Origin: G965214625 sp965214625
GTDB taxonomy: Bacteria > Pseudomonadota > Gammaproteobacteria > Arenicellales > Poriferihabitantaceae
Assembly: GCA_965214625.1 (NCBI GenBank)
Contig: OZ243962.1
Location: forward strand, 1,612,001 to 1,676,000
Direction: 5' to 3'
DNA: 64,000 nucleotides
Below are positions 1 to 8,751 of this stretch, piece after piece. Within the stretch, counting starts at the first letter, position 1, and each line of letters opens with the position of its first letter. The notes under the pieces are model-generated. The model saw nothing but the letters and a program-made list of their open reading frames with translations, did no database searches and was not told the origin of the DNA. The translations under genes were made by a program, and so were the position numbers.

Positions 1-86
1 TGGCTTTCCTTTTTGGTTTTGCCCATTTTGGGATAAAATACGCCGACCGGCTTAAATTGTCCGACGCCCACGGGGTCATGGGGTAA
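1..86 (+). CDS. 3' end of an unidentified upstream gene (partial)
   Basis: The third forward frame is open from the left edge to a TAA at 84-86 and encodes about 27 residues, with a hydrophobic Phe/Gly-rich start and the ending HGVMG. This could be the tail of a membrane protein cut by the window edge. The piece is too short to identify, and it could be chance. The other two forward frames close sooner. Confidence 0.3.
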   Translation, partial: AFLFGFAHFGIKYADRLKLSDAHGVMG

Positions 87-127
87 TGAAACGCCGGCAA
101 CATATTAGACAATATAGTGAATAGGAC

Positions 128-1012
128 ATGAACAATCCAACCGTCTGTTTTCTCGGTCTCGGTGTCATGGGATATCCCATGGCAGGCCATCTTGCCCGTC
201 AGGGTCATGACCTGTGTGTTTATAACCGAACCATCTCAAAAGCCGAAGCATGGGTCGCACAACATGGCGGCCGTTTCGCGCCGACACCGGCCGAAGCGGT
301 GTCCGGGGCTGACATCGTCTTTTCCTGTGTCGGCAACGACGATGATCTGAGAAGCATCACGACCGGGGCAGAGGGTGCCTTTCAACAGATGAAGGAAAAC
401 GCGATATTCGTTGACCATACCACCGCCTCGGCGGATATTGCCCGGGAACTGTATGCCGTCGCCACAGAACGGGGGTTTGATTTTCTCGATGCGCCGGTCT
501 CCGGTGGACAGGCGGGGGCCGAAAACGGGGTGTTGACGGTCATGATCGGTGGCGATCAGGCGGTTTTCGAGCGCGCCAAACCGTTTATCGATAGCTATGC
601 CCGGGCCGCCAAGCTCATGGGCAAGCCCGGTGCGGGCCAATTGACCAAAATGGTCAATCAGATTTGTATCGCCGGGTTGGTTCAGGGGTTGTCTGAAGGG
701 GTGGCCTTCGCCATCAATGCCGGTCTGGATCCCACGCTGGTGTTTGATGTCATCTCCAAGGGGGCGGCCCAGTCGTGGCAAATGGACAACCGGTCCGAGA
801 CCATGATTGCCAACCAGTTCGAATTCGGGTTCGCCGTCGACTGGATGGTCAAGGACCTCGGCCTGTGTTTCGCCGAATCCGAGCGAAACGGGTCTGCACT
901 GCCGGTCACCCGCATCGTCGACGGGTATTACCGCGAAGTGCAGCAGGCCGGAGGGAACCGCTATGACACTTCCAGTCTGCTCACACGACTGCCACGCAAG
1001 GATCTCGCATGA
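128..1012 (+). CDS. NAD(P)-dependent 3-hydroxyisobutyrate dehydrogenase family oxidoreductase
   Basis: This 294-residue cytosolic enzyme belongs to the beta-hydroxyacid dehydrogenase family, which oxidises or reduces 3-hydroxy acids such as 3-hydroxyisobutyrate or tartronate semialdehyde. The N-terminal Rossmann motif GLGVMGYPMAGHL sits at residues 10-22. The substrate-binding signature DAPVSGG lies near residue 121. The catalytic-lysine segment GQLTKMVNQ lies near residue 170 and is followed by the all-helical C-terminal domain. Length is normal for the family. The exact substrate cannot be read from sequence, and no pathway partner is adjacent; the next gene is an unrelated channel 122 bp downstream. 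Family assignment is secure; the reaction is open. Confidence 0.88.
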   Translation: MNNPTVCFLGLGVMGYPMAGHLARQGHDLCVYNRTISKAEAWVAQHGGRFAPTPAEAVSGADIVFSCVGNDDDLRSITTGAEGAFQQMKENAIFVDHTTASADIARELYAVATERGFDFLDAPVSGGQAGAENGVLTVMIGGDQAVFERAKPFIDSYARAAKLMGKPGAGQLTKMVNQICIAGLVQGLSEGVAFAINAGLDPTLVFDVISKGAAQSWQMDNRSETMIANQFEFGFAVDWMVKDLGLCFAESERNGSALPVTRIVDGYYREVQQAGGNRYDTSSLLTRLPRKDLA

Positions 1013-1134
1013 CGGTCTTGCGCGGCCGGAGCCTCCGGACAGCGTGCTGACGGCATGAACCAACCTGCCGTCAGCCCCGGTACCGGTCCGACCGTCGTGC
1101 CGGTCAGCCTGCCCAACCCGACCTGAGAAACGTC

Positions 1135-2211
1135 ATGGAATCGTTTGAGCAACAGGTGCTGGCCTTTCTCGGCATTTTCAAAGACCAGCCTTTGGTGCAG
1201 GCCTCAATCATTGCGGTCAGCGCCTTTTTGGCGGCCTATGTGCTGACCGCCATCCTCAAGCTGATCGGCCTTAAGATCGCCCGTCGAACGCAGTTCACCG
1301 TCGACAACGAAATCGTGTCGATCGTTCGACCCCCTGTTTTCTATTCCATCTTGATGGTGGGGTTGACCATTGCCCTGTCCACGACCCCTTTCAGTGACAC
1401 GTTCAAATCCATTGTTGTCTCGCTGCTCAAGACCGCCAATATCATCATCTGGATGATCTTCCTCATTCGCCTGTCGAAAATCATCCTAAGAGCCTCGGCC
1501 CGCAATCAGAACAACATCAAGCTGGTTCATCCCCAGTCTTTGCCGCTTTTTGAAAATCTGGCGATCATCATCGTCGCCGGGCTGGCGATTTACCTCGGCT
1601 TTCAAACCTGGGGAATCAACATGACCGCCTGGCTGGCTTCGGCCGGGGTGGTCGGAATTGCCGTCGGATTTGCCTCTAAGGACACCCTGTCCAACTTCAT
1701 TGCCGGCATCTTTATCCTGGCCGATGCCCCGTACAAGATTGGTGATTATGTGGTGCTTGATACCGGCGAACGCGGAGAGATTACGGAAATCGGCATTCGC
1801 AGTACCCGCATGCTGACACGTGATGATGTCGAACTGACCATTCCCAACTCCATTATGGGCAACACCAAGATTGTCAACCAGTCGGGCGGTCCCTATGCGA
1901 AATTCCGGATTCGCATCCCGGTCGGGGCGGCCTATGGCGCCGACGTGGAACAGGTTAAAGCCATCCTCCTTGAGGTCGCCACGCAAAATGAAAATGTCTG
2001 CGCGGAACCCGAAGCCCGGGTCCGCTTTCGCCAATTCGGACCCTCCAGCCTGGACTTTGAATTGCTGTGCTGGGTTGAACACCCCTCACAGCGCGGTGGC
2101 GTGACCGACCAGCTTCTCTCGGCGATCTATAACGAATTCAAAAAAGCCCATCTGGAAATTCCCTTTTCCAAACAGGACGTCTATATCAAGGAATTCCCCC
2201 GGACGACTTGA
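1135..2211 (+). CDS. MscS-family small-conductance mechanosensitive channel
   Basis: This 358-residue inner-membrane protein probably releases solutes under hypo-osmotic shock. Several hydrophobic segments occupy residues 15-160. The pore-lining helix and the start of the MscS beta domain read GIAVGFASKDTLSNF at about residues 174-188, with FILADAPYKIGDYV just after, the family hallmark. The C-terminal part is the cytosolic alpha/beta vestibule. It is somewhat longer than E. coli MscS (286 aa) because of extra N-terminal membrane helices. It appears to be transcribed alone or with the small gene downstream. Confidence 0.92.
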   Translation: MESFEQQVLAFLGIFKDQPLVQASIIAVSAFLAAYVLTAILKLIGLKIARRTQFTVDNEIVSIVRPPVFYSILMVGLTIALSTTPFSDTFKSIVVSLLKTANIIIWMIFLIRLSKIILRASARNQNNIKLVHPQSLPLFENLAIIIVAGLAIYLGFQTWGINMTAWLASAGVVGIAVGFASKDTLSNFIAGIFILADAPYKIGDYVVLDTGERGEITEIGIRSTRMLTRDDVELTIPNSIMGNTKIVNQSGGPYAKFRIRIPVGAAYGADVEQVKAILLEVATQNENVCAEPEARVRFRQFGPSSLDFELLCWVEHPSQRGGVTDQLLSAIYNEFKKAHLEIPFSKQDVYIKEFPRTT

Positions 2212-2292
2212 TCATCGATCCTCCTCCACCGCCCTGGCGCCACACGTTGCCATGCATTGGGATTCCCTCCCCTGGCGGTGGCGACTGAAGCC

Positions 2293-2610
2293 ATGCAAAA
2301 ATTATTGGTGATTGTCCTTGCCGGTTGGTTACTGACCGGCCATACCCTACACAGGCAGCTTGTTGAACCCCCGATTGAAGTGTGCGCGCCCAATGATGAC
2401 TGCCGGGTTGTTGATGATATGGGAAAAACCATCCCGATACTTGAGGTTGAATTGCCCCGAATAATAGAAAATGACGGGACACTGGAATATGACGAAAACC
2501 AACCACCCGGCAGCCGCTGGGAATGTCAGCGAGAAGCGGTGGCCGAATATGCAAACGGAGCGACTGATTCTGAGGTTATCTGTCGTCTACAGGAGTCGTC
2601 CCCCGATTGA
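2293..2610 (+). CDS. Small exported hypothetical protein
   Basis: This is an ORF of 105 codons starting at ATG 2293; an in-frame TTG at 2257 would add 12 residues. The first 20 residues (MQKLLVIVLAGWLLTG) look like a signal peptide or a membrane anchor. The mature part is acidic, has four cysteines (CAPNDDC, WEC, ICR) and no recognised domain. Two Cys pairs would fit periplasmic disulfides. The ribosome-binding site is weak. It lies 81 bp after the mscS-like gene on the same strand. Function unknown. Confidence 0.45.
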   Translation: MQKLLVIVLAGWLLTGHTLHRQLVEPPIEVCAPNDDCRVVDDMGKTIPILEVELPRIIENDGTLEYDENQPPGSRWECQREAVAEYANGATDSEVICRLQESSPD

Positions 2611-2652
2611 TTACATAAGCACAAGGCCGGGGGGCAGCCTTGTGTGTGGTGG

Positions 2653-2832
2653 TTATTCTTTTCCCTCGTTGGCTTTAAGAAAGGCGCTGTGCAGTTTTTT
2701 TGTTTGGTGTTGTTGTTCTAATTTTGTGATTCTTTGTTCTAATGTTATGAAAAATCCAAATAGGATTGCGATTGCTATAATGGCGGGTATTATGATTTTT
2801 TTTAGATGTTCATCTGGTATTTTTATAAGCAT
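2653..2832 (-). CDS. 59-residue membrane-anchored coiled-coil small protein
   Basis: This short gene reads MLIKIPDEHLKKIIIPAIIA at its N-terminus. A hydrophobic helix covers residues 13-31 (IIIPAIIAIAILFGFFITL), followed by a charged heptad-like stretch (LEQRITKLEQQ) and a basic tail ending NEGKE, stop TAA at 2653-2655. A strong Shine-Dalgarno GGAGGG sits 7 nt before the ATG. It begins 31 bp after the stop of the secreted peptidoglycan-binding protein gene on the same strand, so the two are probably co-transcribed. No family was recognised. The good ribosome-binding site, amphipathic design and operon position support a real gene; the A+T-rich composition matches the middle of its partner. 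Confidence 0.65.
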   Translation of the reverse strand: MLIKIPDEHLKKIIIPAIIAIAILFGFFITLEQRITKLEQQHQTKKLHSAFLKANEGKE

Positions 2833-2863
2833 CTTTCAGCCCTCCGGCTTTGGTGGTTAACGA

Positions 2864-4066
2864 TCATTCACAAAACTTGTTTTCATACTTCAAAAACCGC
2901 TTTTTGAATTCCGCCTGACACTTGTCCAGGCTGGCTTGATAAAAGTTCCTTATCCTGATCTTTTCGTTGTCCACGTCCTTTGCTTTCCGTCCAATCAGGA
3001 CCATTGCAGTAATCGCGCTGTCCATTGCGCCGTTAGCACTGGATACGCAATGTTGCCGCGCCGCTTTGTAATCCTTTAACAGTTCTTCATCATCCCATAT
3101 CTTGATACCGGAACCGGCAGGCAGTCCGCTTGTTTCGCGTCCGTTGCCGTTCCTCCATTTGCCCAGATGGAAAGTCCCCAGCTTGACCCAGTTATAACAC
3201 TTGACCGGCTGGCCGGTGGTGGTGCCGCCGCCGTCATAGTGATCTTTTAATTGGTTGAATAAGGCTACTGCGGCTTCATATTCGGCCTCTGTGGTAGATT
3301 CGTGATATAAGAGGGGTTGTAACCAGGCATTTTTTCTTACATCACCAGGGCTATATGTTACTGTTACACATTCCTTTTCCTCTCGACACCCTAGTCTCAA
3401 AAACGAACCACTATAATTCGGGTCATTAAAATTATTTTGGTCTCTGCCGTCTTCTCCGCCAACCATACCAATATCTGAATAATTCATTTTGAATATATTA
3501 TGGCTGGTTACGGGAATCAGCATGTCACTTTGTTCTGATTTTTCTTCAAATTGAAAGCTGTTTTCTGAAAATTCAAAGCCGGCATATTCTCTATAGCGTA
3601 CGTTATAACGTTCATATTCAGAAACTTTTTGTAAAGGTTTGCCTAGCACATTATCCAGTTCTGTAATGATTTCCTTTATACCGCCGGTTTCAACTTCTTC
3701 CGCCTGATCAGCTTCCACGCTTCCGGCTTCGGCTGTCGGCCCGCTGTCCTCGCTGGCCTGATGGGTGCCAGCCGGTGGACAAGGCCCGGCATCACCGACC
3801 CGGTAACCGTCTACTTGCGCCAGTAGCAAAACCTTATCATTGCTCGGTGTCCATCCATGCGCCCGAACATAGGCCCTGGCCGCTTGGGTTGTCCGCTTTC
3901 CCCATATTCCGTCATCGGGTCCGGCATTGAATCCGCACTCGGTCAACATCTGTTGAATCTCGCGGGTGTGTTCCTTGATCTGTTCCTTTGTCGCTGTCTC
4001 GGTGGCATGGCTGGCCATGGCCCAGAAAAGGGCAAGGGTGGTTATCAGCTTTAGTGTTCGTTTCAT
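2864..4066 (-). CDS. Secreted protein with N-terminal peptidoglycan-binding-like domain
   Basis: This 400-residue protein has a signal peptide (residues 1-21, cleavage probably after ASHA). Residues 30-75 resemble the three-helix PG_binding_1 fold: REIQQMLTECGFNAGPDDG followed by WGKRTTQAARAY, the usual 'G..DGIWG..T..A' pattern. A low-complexity Ala/Glu linker follows (about 95-125), then about 270 residues with no recognised domain that contain six or more cysteines and many aromatic and acidic residues. The middle (about 3300-3620) is visibly richer in A+T than the flanks, which hints at separate origin. Likely role: an envelope or periplasmic protein touching the cell wall. The catalytic function, if any, is unknown. 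The 59-residue membrane protein follows in the same operon. Confidence 0.7.
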   Translation of the reverse strand: MKRTLKLITTLALFWAMASHATETATKEQIKEHTREIQQMLTECGFNAGPDDGIWGKRTTQAARAYVRAHGWTPSNDKVLLLAQVDGYRVGDAGPCPPAGTHQASEDSGPTAEAGSVEADQAEEVETGGIKEIITELDNVLGKPLQKVSEYERYNVRYREYAGFEFSENSFQFEEKSEQSDMLIPVTSHNIFKMNYSDIGMVGGEDGRDQNNFNDPNYSGSFLRLGCREEKECVTVTYSPGDVRKNAWLQPLLYHESTTEAEYEAAVALFNQLKDHYDGGGTTTGQPVKCYNWVKLGTFHLGKWRNGNGRETSGLPAGSGIKIWDDEELLKDYKAARQHCVSSANGAMDSAITAMVLIGRKAKDVDNEKIRIRNFYQASLDKCQAEFKKRFLKYENKFCE

Positions 4067-4224
4067 GGGTTGATTCTCGGTTGGTTTTGGTGATTAGCGC
4101 GAAACCACCCTCCCGAGCTGCTGCACGTCATACTCGCACCACATGGCACACCATTGGCGATTGATGTGACCCTATCAAGGGCCAAAAAGGTTTTACAACT
4201 GCCGGATTGGGCTAATGAGTTGTC

Positions 4225-4242
4225 GGGGGGGGGGGGGGGGGG
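4225..4242. repeat. Homopolymeric G18 tract
   Basis: Eighteen consecutive G (C on the minus strand) lie 159-176 bp upstream of the start of the secreted protein gene at 4066. Tracts this long are prone to slipped-strand length change. On the minus strand a 60-codon reading frame (GTG at 4245, then six CCC codons) runs from the tract to a TGA at 4063-4065 that overlaps the ATG of the downstream gene. An ATG at 4247 is out of that frame at 18 C but would enter it at 16 or 19 C. Contingency-locus behaviour is inference; an assembly artefact is possible. Confidence 0.8.
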
Positions 4243-4356
4243 CACATTGACTTTACTTTAGCCGTTACCCCGTTAAACCACTTCGCCGGTTGATCGCGCA
4301 ACCCTGAAACGACTTCTTTTTTCGCCCATCGGCGCTTTCTCACTCCAAGATTCCAT

Positions 4357-4776
4357 CTATTTTTTCACCTTGCGCAGCTTCTCAATAGTGCGCAGTTGAG
4401 CGATCGCATTGGCCAATTCCGCCTTGGCCTGGGCATAGTCCATTTCGGCGGCACTGTCCTTCAGTGCCTCCTCCGCTTTCCTTTTCGCTTCCATGACAGA
4501 GGCCTCGTCAAGATCTTGGCCTCTTATCGCCGTATCCGACAGGATGGTCACCACATGGGGTTGAACCTCCAGCATGCCTCCCGAGATGAAAAAAACCTTT
4601 TCCTCCTCATTGTCCCGGGTGACCCGCACATCCCCCGGGTTCAGCCGGGTAATCAGCGGCGTATGCCCCGGCGCGATACCGAGCTCGCCGACCTCGCCGG
4701 GCGCAAAGACCATGGTCCCCTGGCCGGACCAGATTTCTTCTTCGGCACTGACGATATCAACTTGAACACTGCGCAT
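4357..4776 (-). CDS. atpC: ATP synthase F1 subunit epsilon
   Basis: This 139-residue protein is the last gene of the ATP synthase operon. Subunit epsilon is part of the rotating central stalk and inhibits ATP hydrolysis in its extended form. Family features are the N-terminal beta-sandwich with GTMVFAPGEVGELGIAPGH (residues 20-38), which contains the GELGI.PGH motif, and a C-terminal helical hairpin rich in Ala/Lys/Glu (about 90-139). Spacing to atpD is 36 bp. Length is typical. Confidence 0.97.
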   Translation of the reverse strand: MRSVQVDIVSAEEEIWSGQGTMVFAPGEVGELGIAPGHTPLITRLNPGDVRVTRDNEEEKVFFISGGMLEVQPHVVTILSDTAIRGQDLDEASVMEAKRKAEEALKDSAAEMDYAQAKAELANAIAQLRTIEKLRKVKK

Positions 4777-4812
4777 GGGATTGTCCGTTTGGGTTGCCTC
4801 GACGCAATGGGC

Positions 4813-6192
4813 CTAGCCCATCTCTTTCGCTTTTTCAATGGCCTCTTCAATACCGCCGACCATATAGAACGCCTGTTCCGGCAAGTGATCATAGTCGCCA
4901 TTGACGATCCCCTCGAAGGCCGCGATGGTGTCTTTCAGCGCCACGTATTTGCCGGGCGCGCCGGTAAAGCCTTCCGCCACGGTAAACGGTTGTGACAAGA
5001 ACCGCTGGATACGGCGCGCACGACCGACGGCCTGCTTGTCCTCTTCCGACAACTCATCCATCCCCAAAATGGCAATGATGTCCTGCAACTCCTTGTACCG
5101 CTGCAAGGTCCCTTGTACCGCACGGGCCGTGTCGTAATGTTTTTTGCCGATCACCAGCGGGTCGAGTTGGCGCGAGGTCGAATCCAGCGGATCCACCGCC
5201 GGATAGATGCCCAGCTCGGCCACTTGCCGGGACAATACCAGTGTCGCATCCAAGTGCGCAAAGGTCGTCGCCGGCGACGGATCGGTCAAGTCATCGGCAG
5301 GCACGTACACCGCCTGGAAAGAGGTAATGGACCCCGTTTTGGTCGAGGTGATGCGTTCTTGCAGGATGCCCATTTCGTCGGCCAGCGTGGGCTGGTAGCC
5401 CACCGCCGACGGCATGCGGCCCAACAGCGCGGAGACTTCCGTTCCGGCCAGCGTGTAGCGGTAGATATTGTCAATGAACATCAACACGTCGCGTCCTTCA
5501 TCGCGAAAATATTCCGCCATGGTCAGCCCGGTCAGGGCAACGCGCAACCGGTTGCCGGGCGGCTCGTTCATCTGTCCGTAGACCATCGCCACCTTGTCCA
5601 GCACGCCCGCTTCGGTCATTTCATGATAAAAGTCGTTCCCTTCCCGGGTCCGCTCACCGACACCCGCAAAAACCGACAGGCCGCTGTGGGCCGTGGCAAT
5701 ATTGTTGATCAATTCGAGCAGGGTGACCGTCTTGCCGACGCCGGCGCCACCGAACAGACCGATTTTCCCGCCCTTGGCAATCGGCATGATCAGGTCAATC
5801 ACCTTGATGCCGGTTTCCAGCAGGTCCACACTGGCCGCCTGTTCTTCGTACGTCGGTGCCGGCCGGTGAATCGGCATTCTGATCTCGGTCTTGACTTCGC
5901 CGGCCTCATCCACCGGATCACCGAGCACATCCATGATACGCCCCAGCGTACCGGCGCCGACCGGCACCGAAATGGCCTCGCCGGTATTGGTGACACTGAT
6001 CCCCCGGCGCAACCCGTCAGACGAGCCCATGGCAATGCAGCGCACCACGCCGTCTCCCATTTGCTGCTGGACTTCCAGCGTCAGCCCATCGCCCTCGACT
6101 TTTAAGGCATGATAGACCTTGGGAACACTGTCCCGGGAAAATTGAACGTCAACCACCGCGCCTATAATTTCTACGATATTTCCAGAACTCAT
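4813..6192 (-). CDS. atpD: ATP synthase F1 subunit beta (catalytic)
   Basis: This 459-residue catalytic subunit makes ATP at the alpha/beta interface. The P-loop GGAGVGKT lies near residue 148, and the catalytic glutamate region GVGERTREGNDFY follows at about 178. The Walker B/DELSEED regions are recognisable as MFIDNIYRYT and MDELSEED (about 380-387). The order and composition of the operon leave no doubt. It uses ATG at 6192 and is separated from atpG by 64 bp. Confidence 0.98.
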   Translation of the reverse strand: MSSGNIVEIIGAVVDVQFSRDSVPKVYHALKVEGDGLTLEVQQQMGDGVVRCIAMGSSDGLRRGISVTNTGEAISVPVGAGTLGRIMDVLGDPVDEAGEVKTEIRMPIHRPAPTYEEQAASVDLLETGIKVIDLIMPIAKGGKIGLFGGAGVGKTVTLLELINNIATAHSGLSVFAGVGERTREGNDFYHEMTEAGVLDKVAMVYGQMNEPPGNRLRVALTGLTMAEYFRDEGRDVLMFIDNIYRYTLAGTEVSALLGRMPSAVGYQPTLADEMGILQERITSTKTGSITSFQAVYVPADDLTDPSPATTFAHLDATLVLSRQVAELGIYPAVDPLDSTSRQLDPLVIGKKHYDTARAVQGTLQRYKELQDIIAILGMDELSEEDKQAVGRARRIQRFLSQPFTVAEGFTGAPGKYVALKDTIAAFEGIVNGDYDHLPEQAFYMVGGIEEAIEKAKEMG

Positions 6193-6256
6193 GGTTCGAA
6201 AATCCTCTATTTAATATTCAATTTCATTCAAAACACCGTGTGCCGACCCATCCGCC

Positions 6257-7129
6257 TTACACGGCCGCGGCACCACTGACTATTTCCGACAGCTCCTGGG
6301 TAATCGCGGCCTGCCGGGCCTTGTTGTAGACCAGCTGTAATTCGTCAATCAGCTTCCCGGCATTGTCGGTCGCCGCTTTCATGGCCACCATGCGCGCAGA
6401 CTGCTCGCAGGCCACATTTTCCGCGACCGCCTGGTACACCAGGGACTCGATATATCGCGACATCAACTGGTCGATCACATGCTGCGCATCCGGCTCATAG
6501 ATGTAATCCCAGTAGTGGCTCATTTTGTCTTCGTCGCCGGCTTGCTGATGGGGTTGAATGGGAATCAGCTGTTCCACCGCCGGGCTTTGCGTCATGGTGT
6601 TGACAAACTCGTTGCTCACCACGAACAGCCGGTCAATGCGGCCTTCCATATACGCATCGAGCATGACCTTGACCGCGCCGATCAGTTCTTCCAGTTGCGG
6701 CGAATCACCCAGGTCGGTCGCTTCACTGATCACTTCGGCGCGAAACCGCTTGAAAAATCCGCTGGCCTTTTTGCCGATCACCGCCACGCTGACGTGAACG
6801 CCCTTGTCATGCCACACCGACATGTCGTACACCGCCTTGCGAAAAAGATTGACATTCAGTCCGCCGCACAGCCCCCGGTCACTCGACACCACGATATAGC
6901 CGACCGCCTTTGCTTCGCGTTCGAGGCTGTAGGGGTGCTTGTATTCCGCATGGGCATGGGCCAGATGGGACACCACCGTGCGCATCTTCGCGGCATACGG
7001 CCGCGCCGCCCGCATGCGGTCCTGGGCACGCCGCATCTTGCTGGCCGCCACCATTTCCATCGCCTTGGTGATCTTCCGTGTACTGCCAATGCTCTTTATC
7101 TGAGTGCGGATTTCTTTTGCGCCGGCCAC
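6257..7129 (-). CDS. atpG: ATP synthase F1 subunit gamma
   Basis: This 290-residue central rotor shaft protein has an N-terminal helix with the family sequence IKSIGSTRKITKAMEMVAASK and a C-terminal helix (KAATDNAGKLIDELQLVYNK) that together form the coiled coil passing through the alpha3beta3 ring. The middle contains the Rossmann-like part with SDRGLCGGLN. Length matches proteobacterial gamma subunits. It lies between atpA and atpD as usual, 40 bp after atpA. Confidence 0.98.
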   Translation of the reverse strand: MAGAKEIRTQIKSIGSTRKITKAMEMVAASKMRRAQDRMRAARPYAAKMRTVVSHLAHAHAEYKHPYSLEREAKAVGYIVVSSDRGLCGGLNVNLFRKAVYDMSVWHDKGVHVSVAVIGKKASGFFKRFRAEVISEATDLGDSPQLEELIGAVKVMLDAYMEGRIDRLFVVSNEFVNTMTQSPAVEQLIPIQPHQQAGDEDKMSHYWDYIYEPDAQHVIDQLMSRYIESLVYQAVAENVACEQSARMVAMKAATDNAGKLIDELQLVYNKARQAAITQELSEIVSGAAAV

Positions 7130-7169
7130 CTTCGAAATACCCTATCGTAAAATTATGTCAACCACTGGT

Positions 7170-8717
7170 TTACCAGCTGCCGTTTTTCTTGAAGTCCTCA
7201 ACCGCCTCGCGCAGTGCGGCGATGACTTCCTCGCTGTAAGCACAGTCCCGATTGATCTGGTCGATCAGGTCACCATAATTGGATTTGATGTACGTCTGCA
7301 TCGCCTGTTCGAACTCGACCACTTTGACGACCTCGACATCATCCAGCGCCCCTTCATTGCCGGCAAACAGCGACAGCGCCATTTCAGCCACCGACATCGG
7401 CTGGTACTGGGGCTGTTTCATCAGTTCCATGATCCGTTCCCCCCGCTCCAGCTGTTTCCGGGTCGCTTCGTCAAGGTCCGAGGCGAATTGTGAAAACGCG
7501 GCCAGCTCGCGATACTGGGCCAGTGCAAGACGGATCCCGCCGCCCAGCTTCTTGATGATCGGGGTCTGCGCGGCTCCGCCGACCCGCGAAACCGACAGCC
7601 CGGCATTGATCGCCGGCCGGATGCCCGCGTTAAACAGGTCCGTTTCAAGGAAAATCTGTCCGTCGGTAATCGAGATGACGTTGGTCGGCACGAAAGCCGA
7701 CACGTCACCGGCCTGGGTTTCGATGATCGGCAGCGCGGTCAATGACCCGGTTTGCCCGGTGACCTCGCCGTTGGTCCGTTTCGCCACCTCGTCTTCATTG
7801 ATCCGCGCGGCACGCTCCAATAACCGTGAGTGCAGGTAGAACACGTCGCCCGGGTAGGCCTCCCGTCCGGGCGGTCGTCTCAGCAGCAGCGAGATCTGAC
7901 GATAGGCCCAGGCCTGCTTGGTCAGATCGTCATAAATGATCAGTGCGTCCTCCCCCTTGTCGCGGAAGTATTCCCCCATGGTGCACCCGGCATACGGTGC
8001 AATGAACTGCTCTGCCGCCGAGTTGGAGGCAGACGCGGCCACAATGATGGTATGCTCCATCGCCCCGTGCTCCTCAAGCTTTCTGACCACGGACGCGATG
8101 CTGGACGCCTTTTGGCCCACGGCAACATAGATACACTTGATGCCGGTGCCCTTCTGGTTGATGATCGCGTCCACCGCGACCGCGGTTTTGCCTGTCTGGC
8201 GGTCACCAATAATCAGTTCGCGCTGTCCGCGGCCGATGGGCACCATCGAATCAATCGATTTGAGCCCGATTTGGACCGGCTGGTCAACCGACTTGCGTGC
8301 AATGACGCCCGGCGCCACTTTCTCGATCGGCGACACCCCGGCATACTCGACCGGCCCTTTTCCGTCAATCGGCTTGCCCAGGGAATCGACCACCCGACCG
8401 AGCAACCCCTCACCGATCGGCACTTCCAGGATGCGCCCGGTGCATTTGACCGTGTCGCCCTCTTTCAGGTGCTTGTAGTCGCCCAGAATGACCGCCCCGA
8501 CGGAATCCTGCTCCAGGTTCAATGCCAGACCATAGGTGTCCCCCTCGAATTCAAGCATTTCACCCTGCATCGCCTCGCTCAAACCATGGATCCGCGCGAT
8601 ACCGTCGGTCAACATCACGATCGTTCCCTCGGTACGGGCCTCGGCCTCCGATTCAAAATGCTTGATTCGGTCCTTGATCAGTTCGCTGATCTCGGAAGGA
8701 TTCAATTGAATGGTCAT
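7170..8717 (-). CDS. atpA: ATP synthase F1 subunit alpha
   Basis: This 515-residue non-catalytic nucleotide-binding subunit begins MTIQLNPSEISELIKDRI, typical of gammaproteobacteria. The P-loop GDRQTGKT is near residue 170. The family signature PAINAGLSVSRVGGAAQ lies near residue 365. Length and sequence are fully ordinary. It follows atpH by 34 bp. Confidence 0.98.
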   Translation of the reverse strand: MTIQLNPSEISELIKDRIKHFESEAEARTEGTIVMLTDGIARIHGLSEAMQGEMLEFEGDTYGLALNLEQDSVGAVILGDYKHLKEGDTVKCTGRILEVPIGEGLLGRVVDSLGKPIDGKGPVEYAGVSPIEKVAPGVIARKSVDQPVQIGLKSIDSMVPIGRGQRELIIGDRQTGKTAVAVDAIINQKGTGIKCIYVAVGQKASSIASVVRKLEEHGAMEHTIIVAASASNSAAEQFIAPYAGCTMGEYFRDKGEDALIIYDDLTKQAWAYRQISLLLRRPPGREAYPGDVFYLHSRLLERAARINEDEVAKRTNGEVTGQTGSLTALPIIETQAGDVSAFVPTNVISITDGQIFLETDLFNAGIRPAINAGLSVSRVGGAAQTPIIKKLGGGIRLALAQYRELAAFSQFASDLDEATRKQLERGERIMELMKQPQYQPMSVAEMALSLFAGNEGALDDVEVVKVVEFEQAMQTYIKSNYGDLIDQINRDCAYSEEVIAALREAVEDFKKNGSW

Positions 8718-8751
8718 GGTATTTGTATTCCTCTAAATTAGATCTAATTGG

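Noticed and set aside
236..1063. 275-codon minus-strand frame opposite the first dehydrogenase gene
   Set aside because: Complementary shadow of a clear enzyme gene.
2471..2860. 129-codon plus-strand frame across the small exported protein gene and the 59-residue gene
   Set aside because: No family; the minus-strand 59-residue frame in the same place has a strong ribosome-binding site and sensible protein features.
4256..4356. Intrinsic terminator after atpC
   Set aside because: A small GC hairpin is present, but on the minus strand it is followed by A-rich rather than T-rich sequence.
5113..6105. 330-codon plus-strand frame opposite atpD
   Set aside because: It is the antisense of the highly conserved ATP synthase beta gene; composition and lack of any family indicate a shadow.
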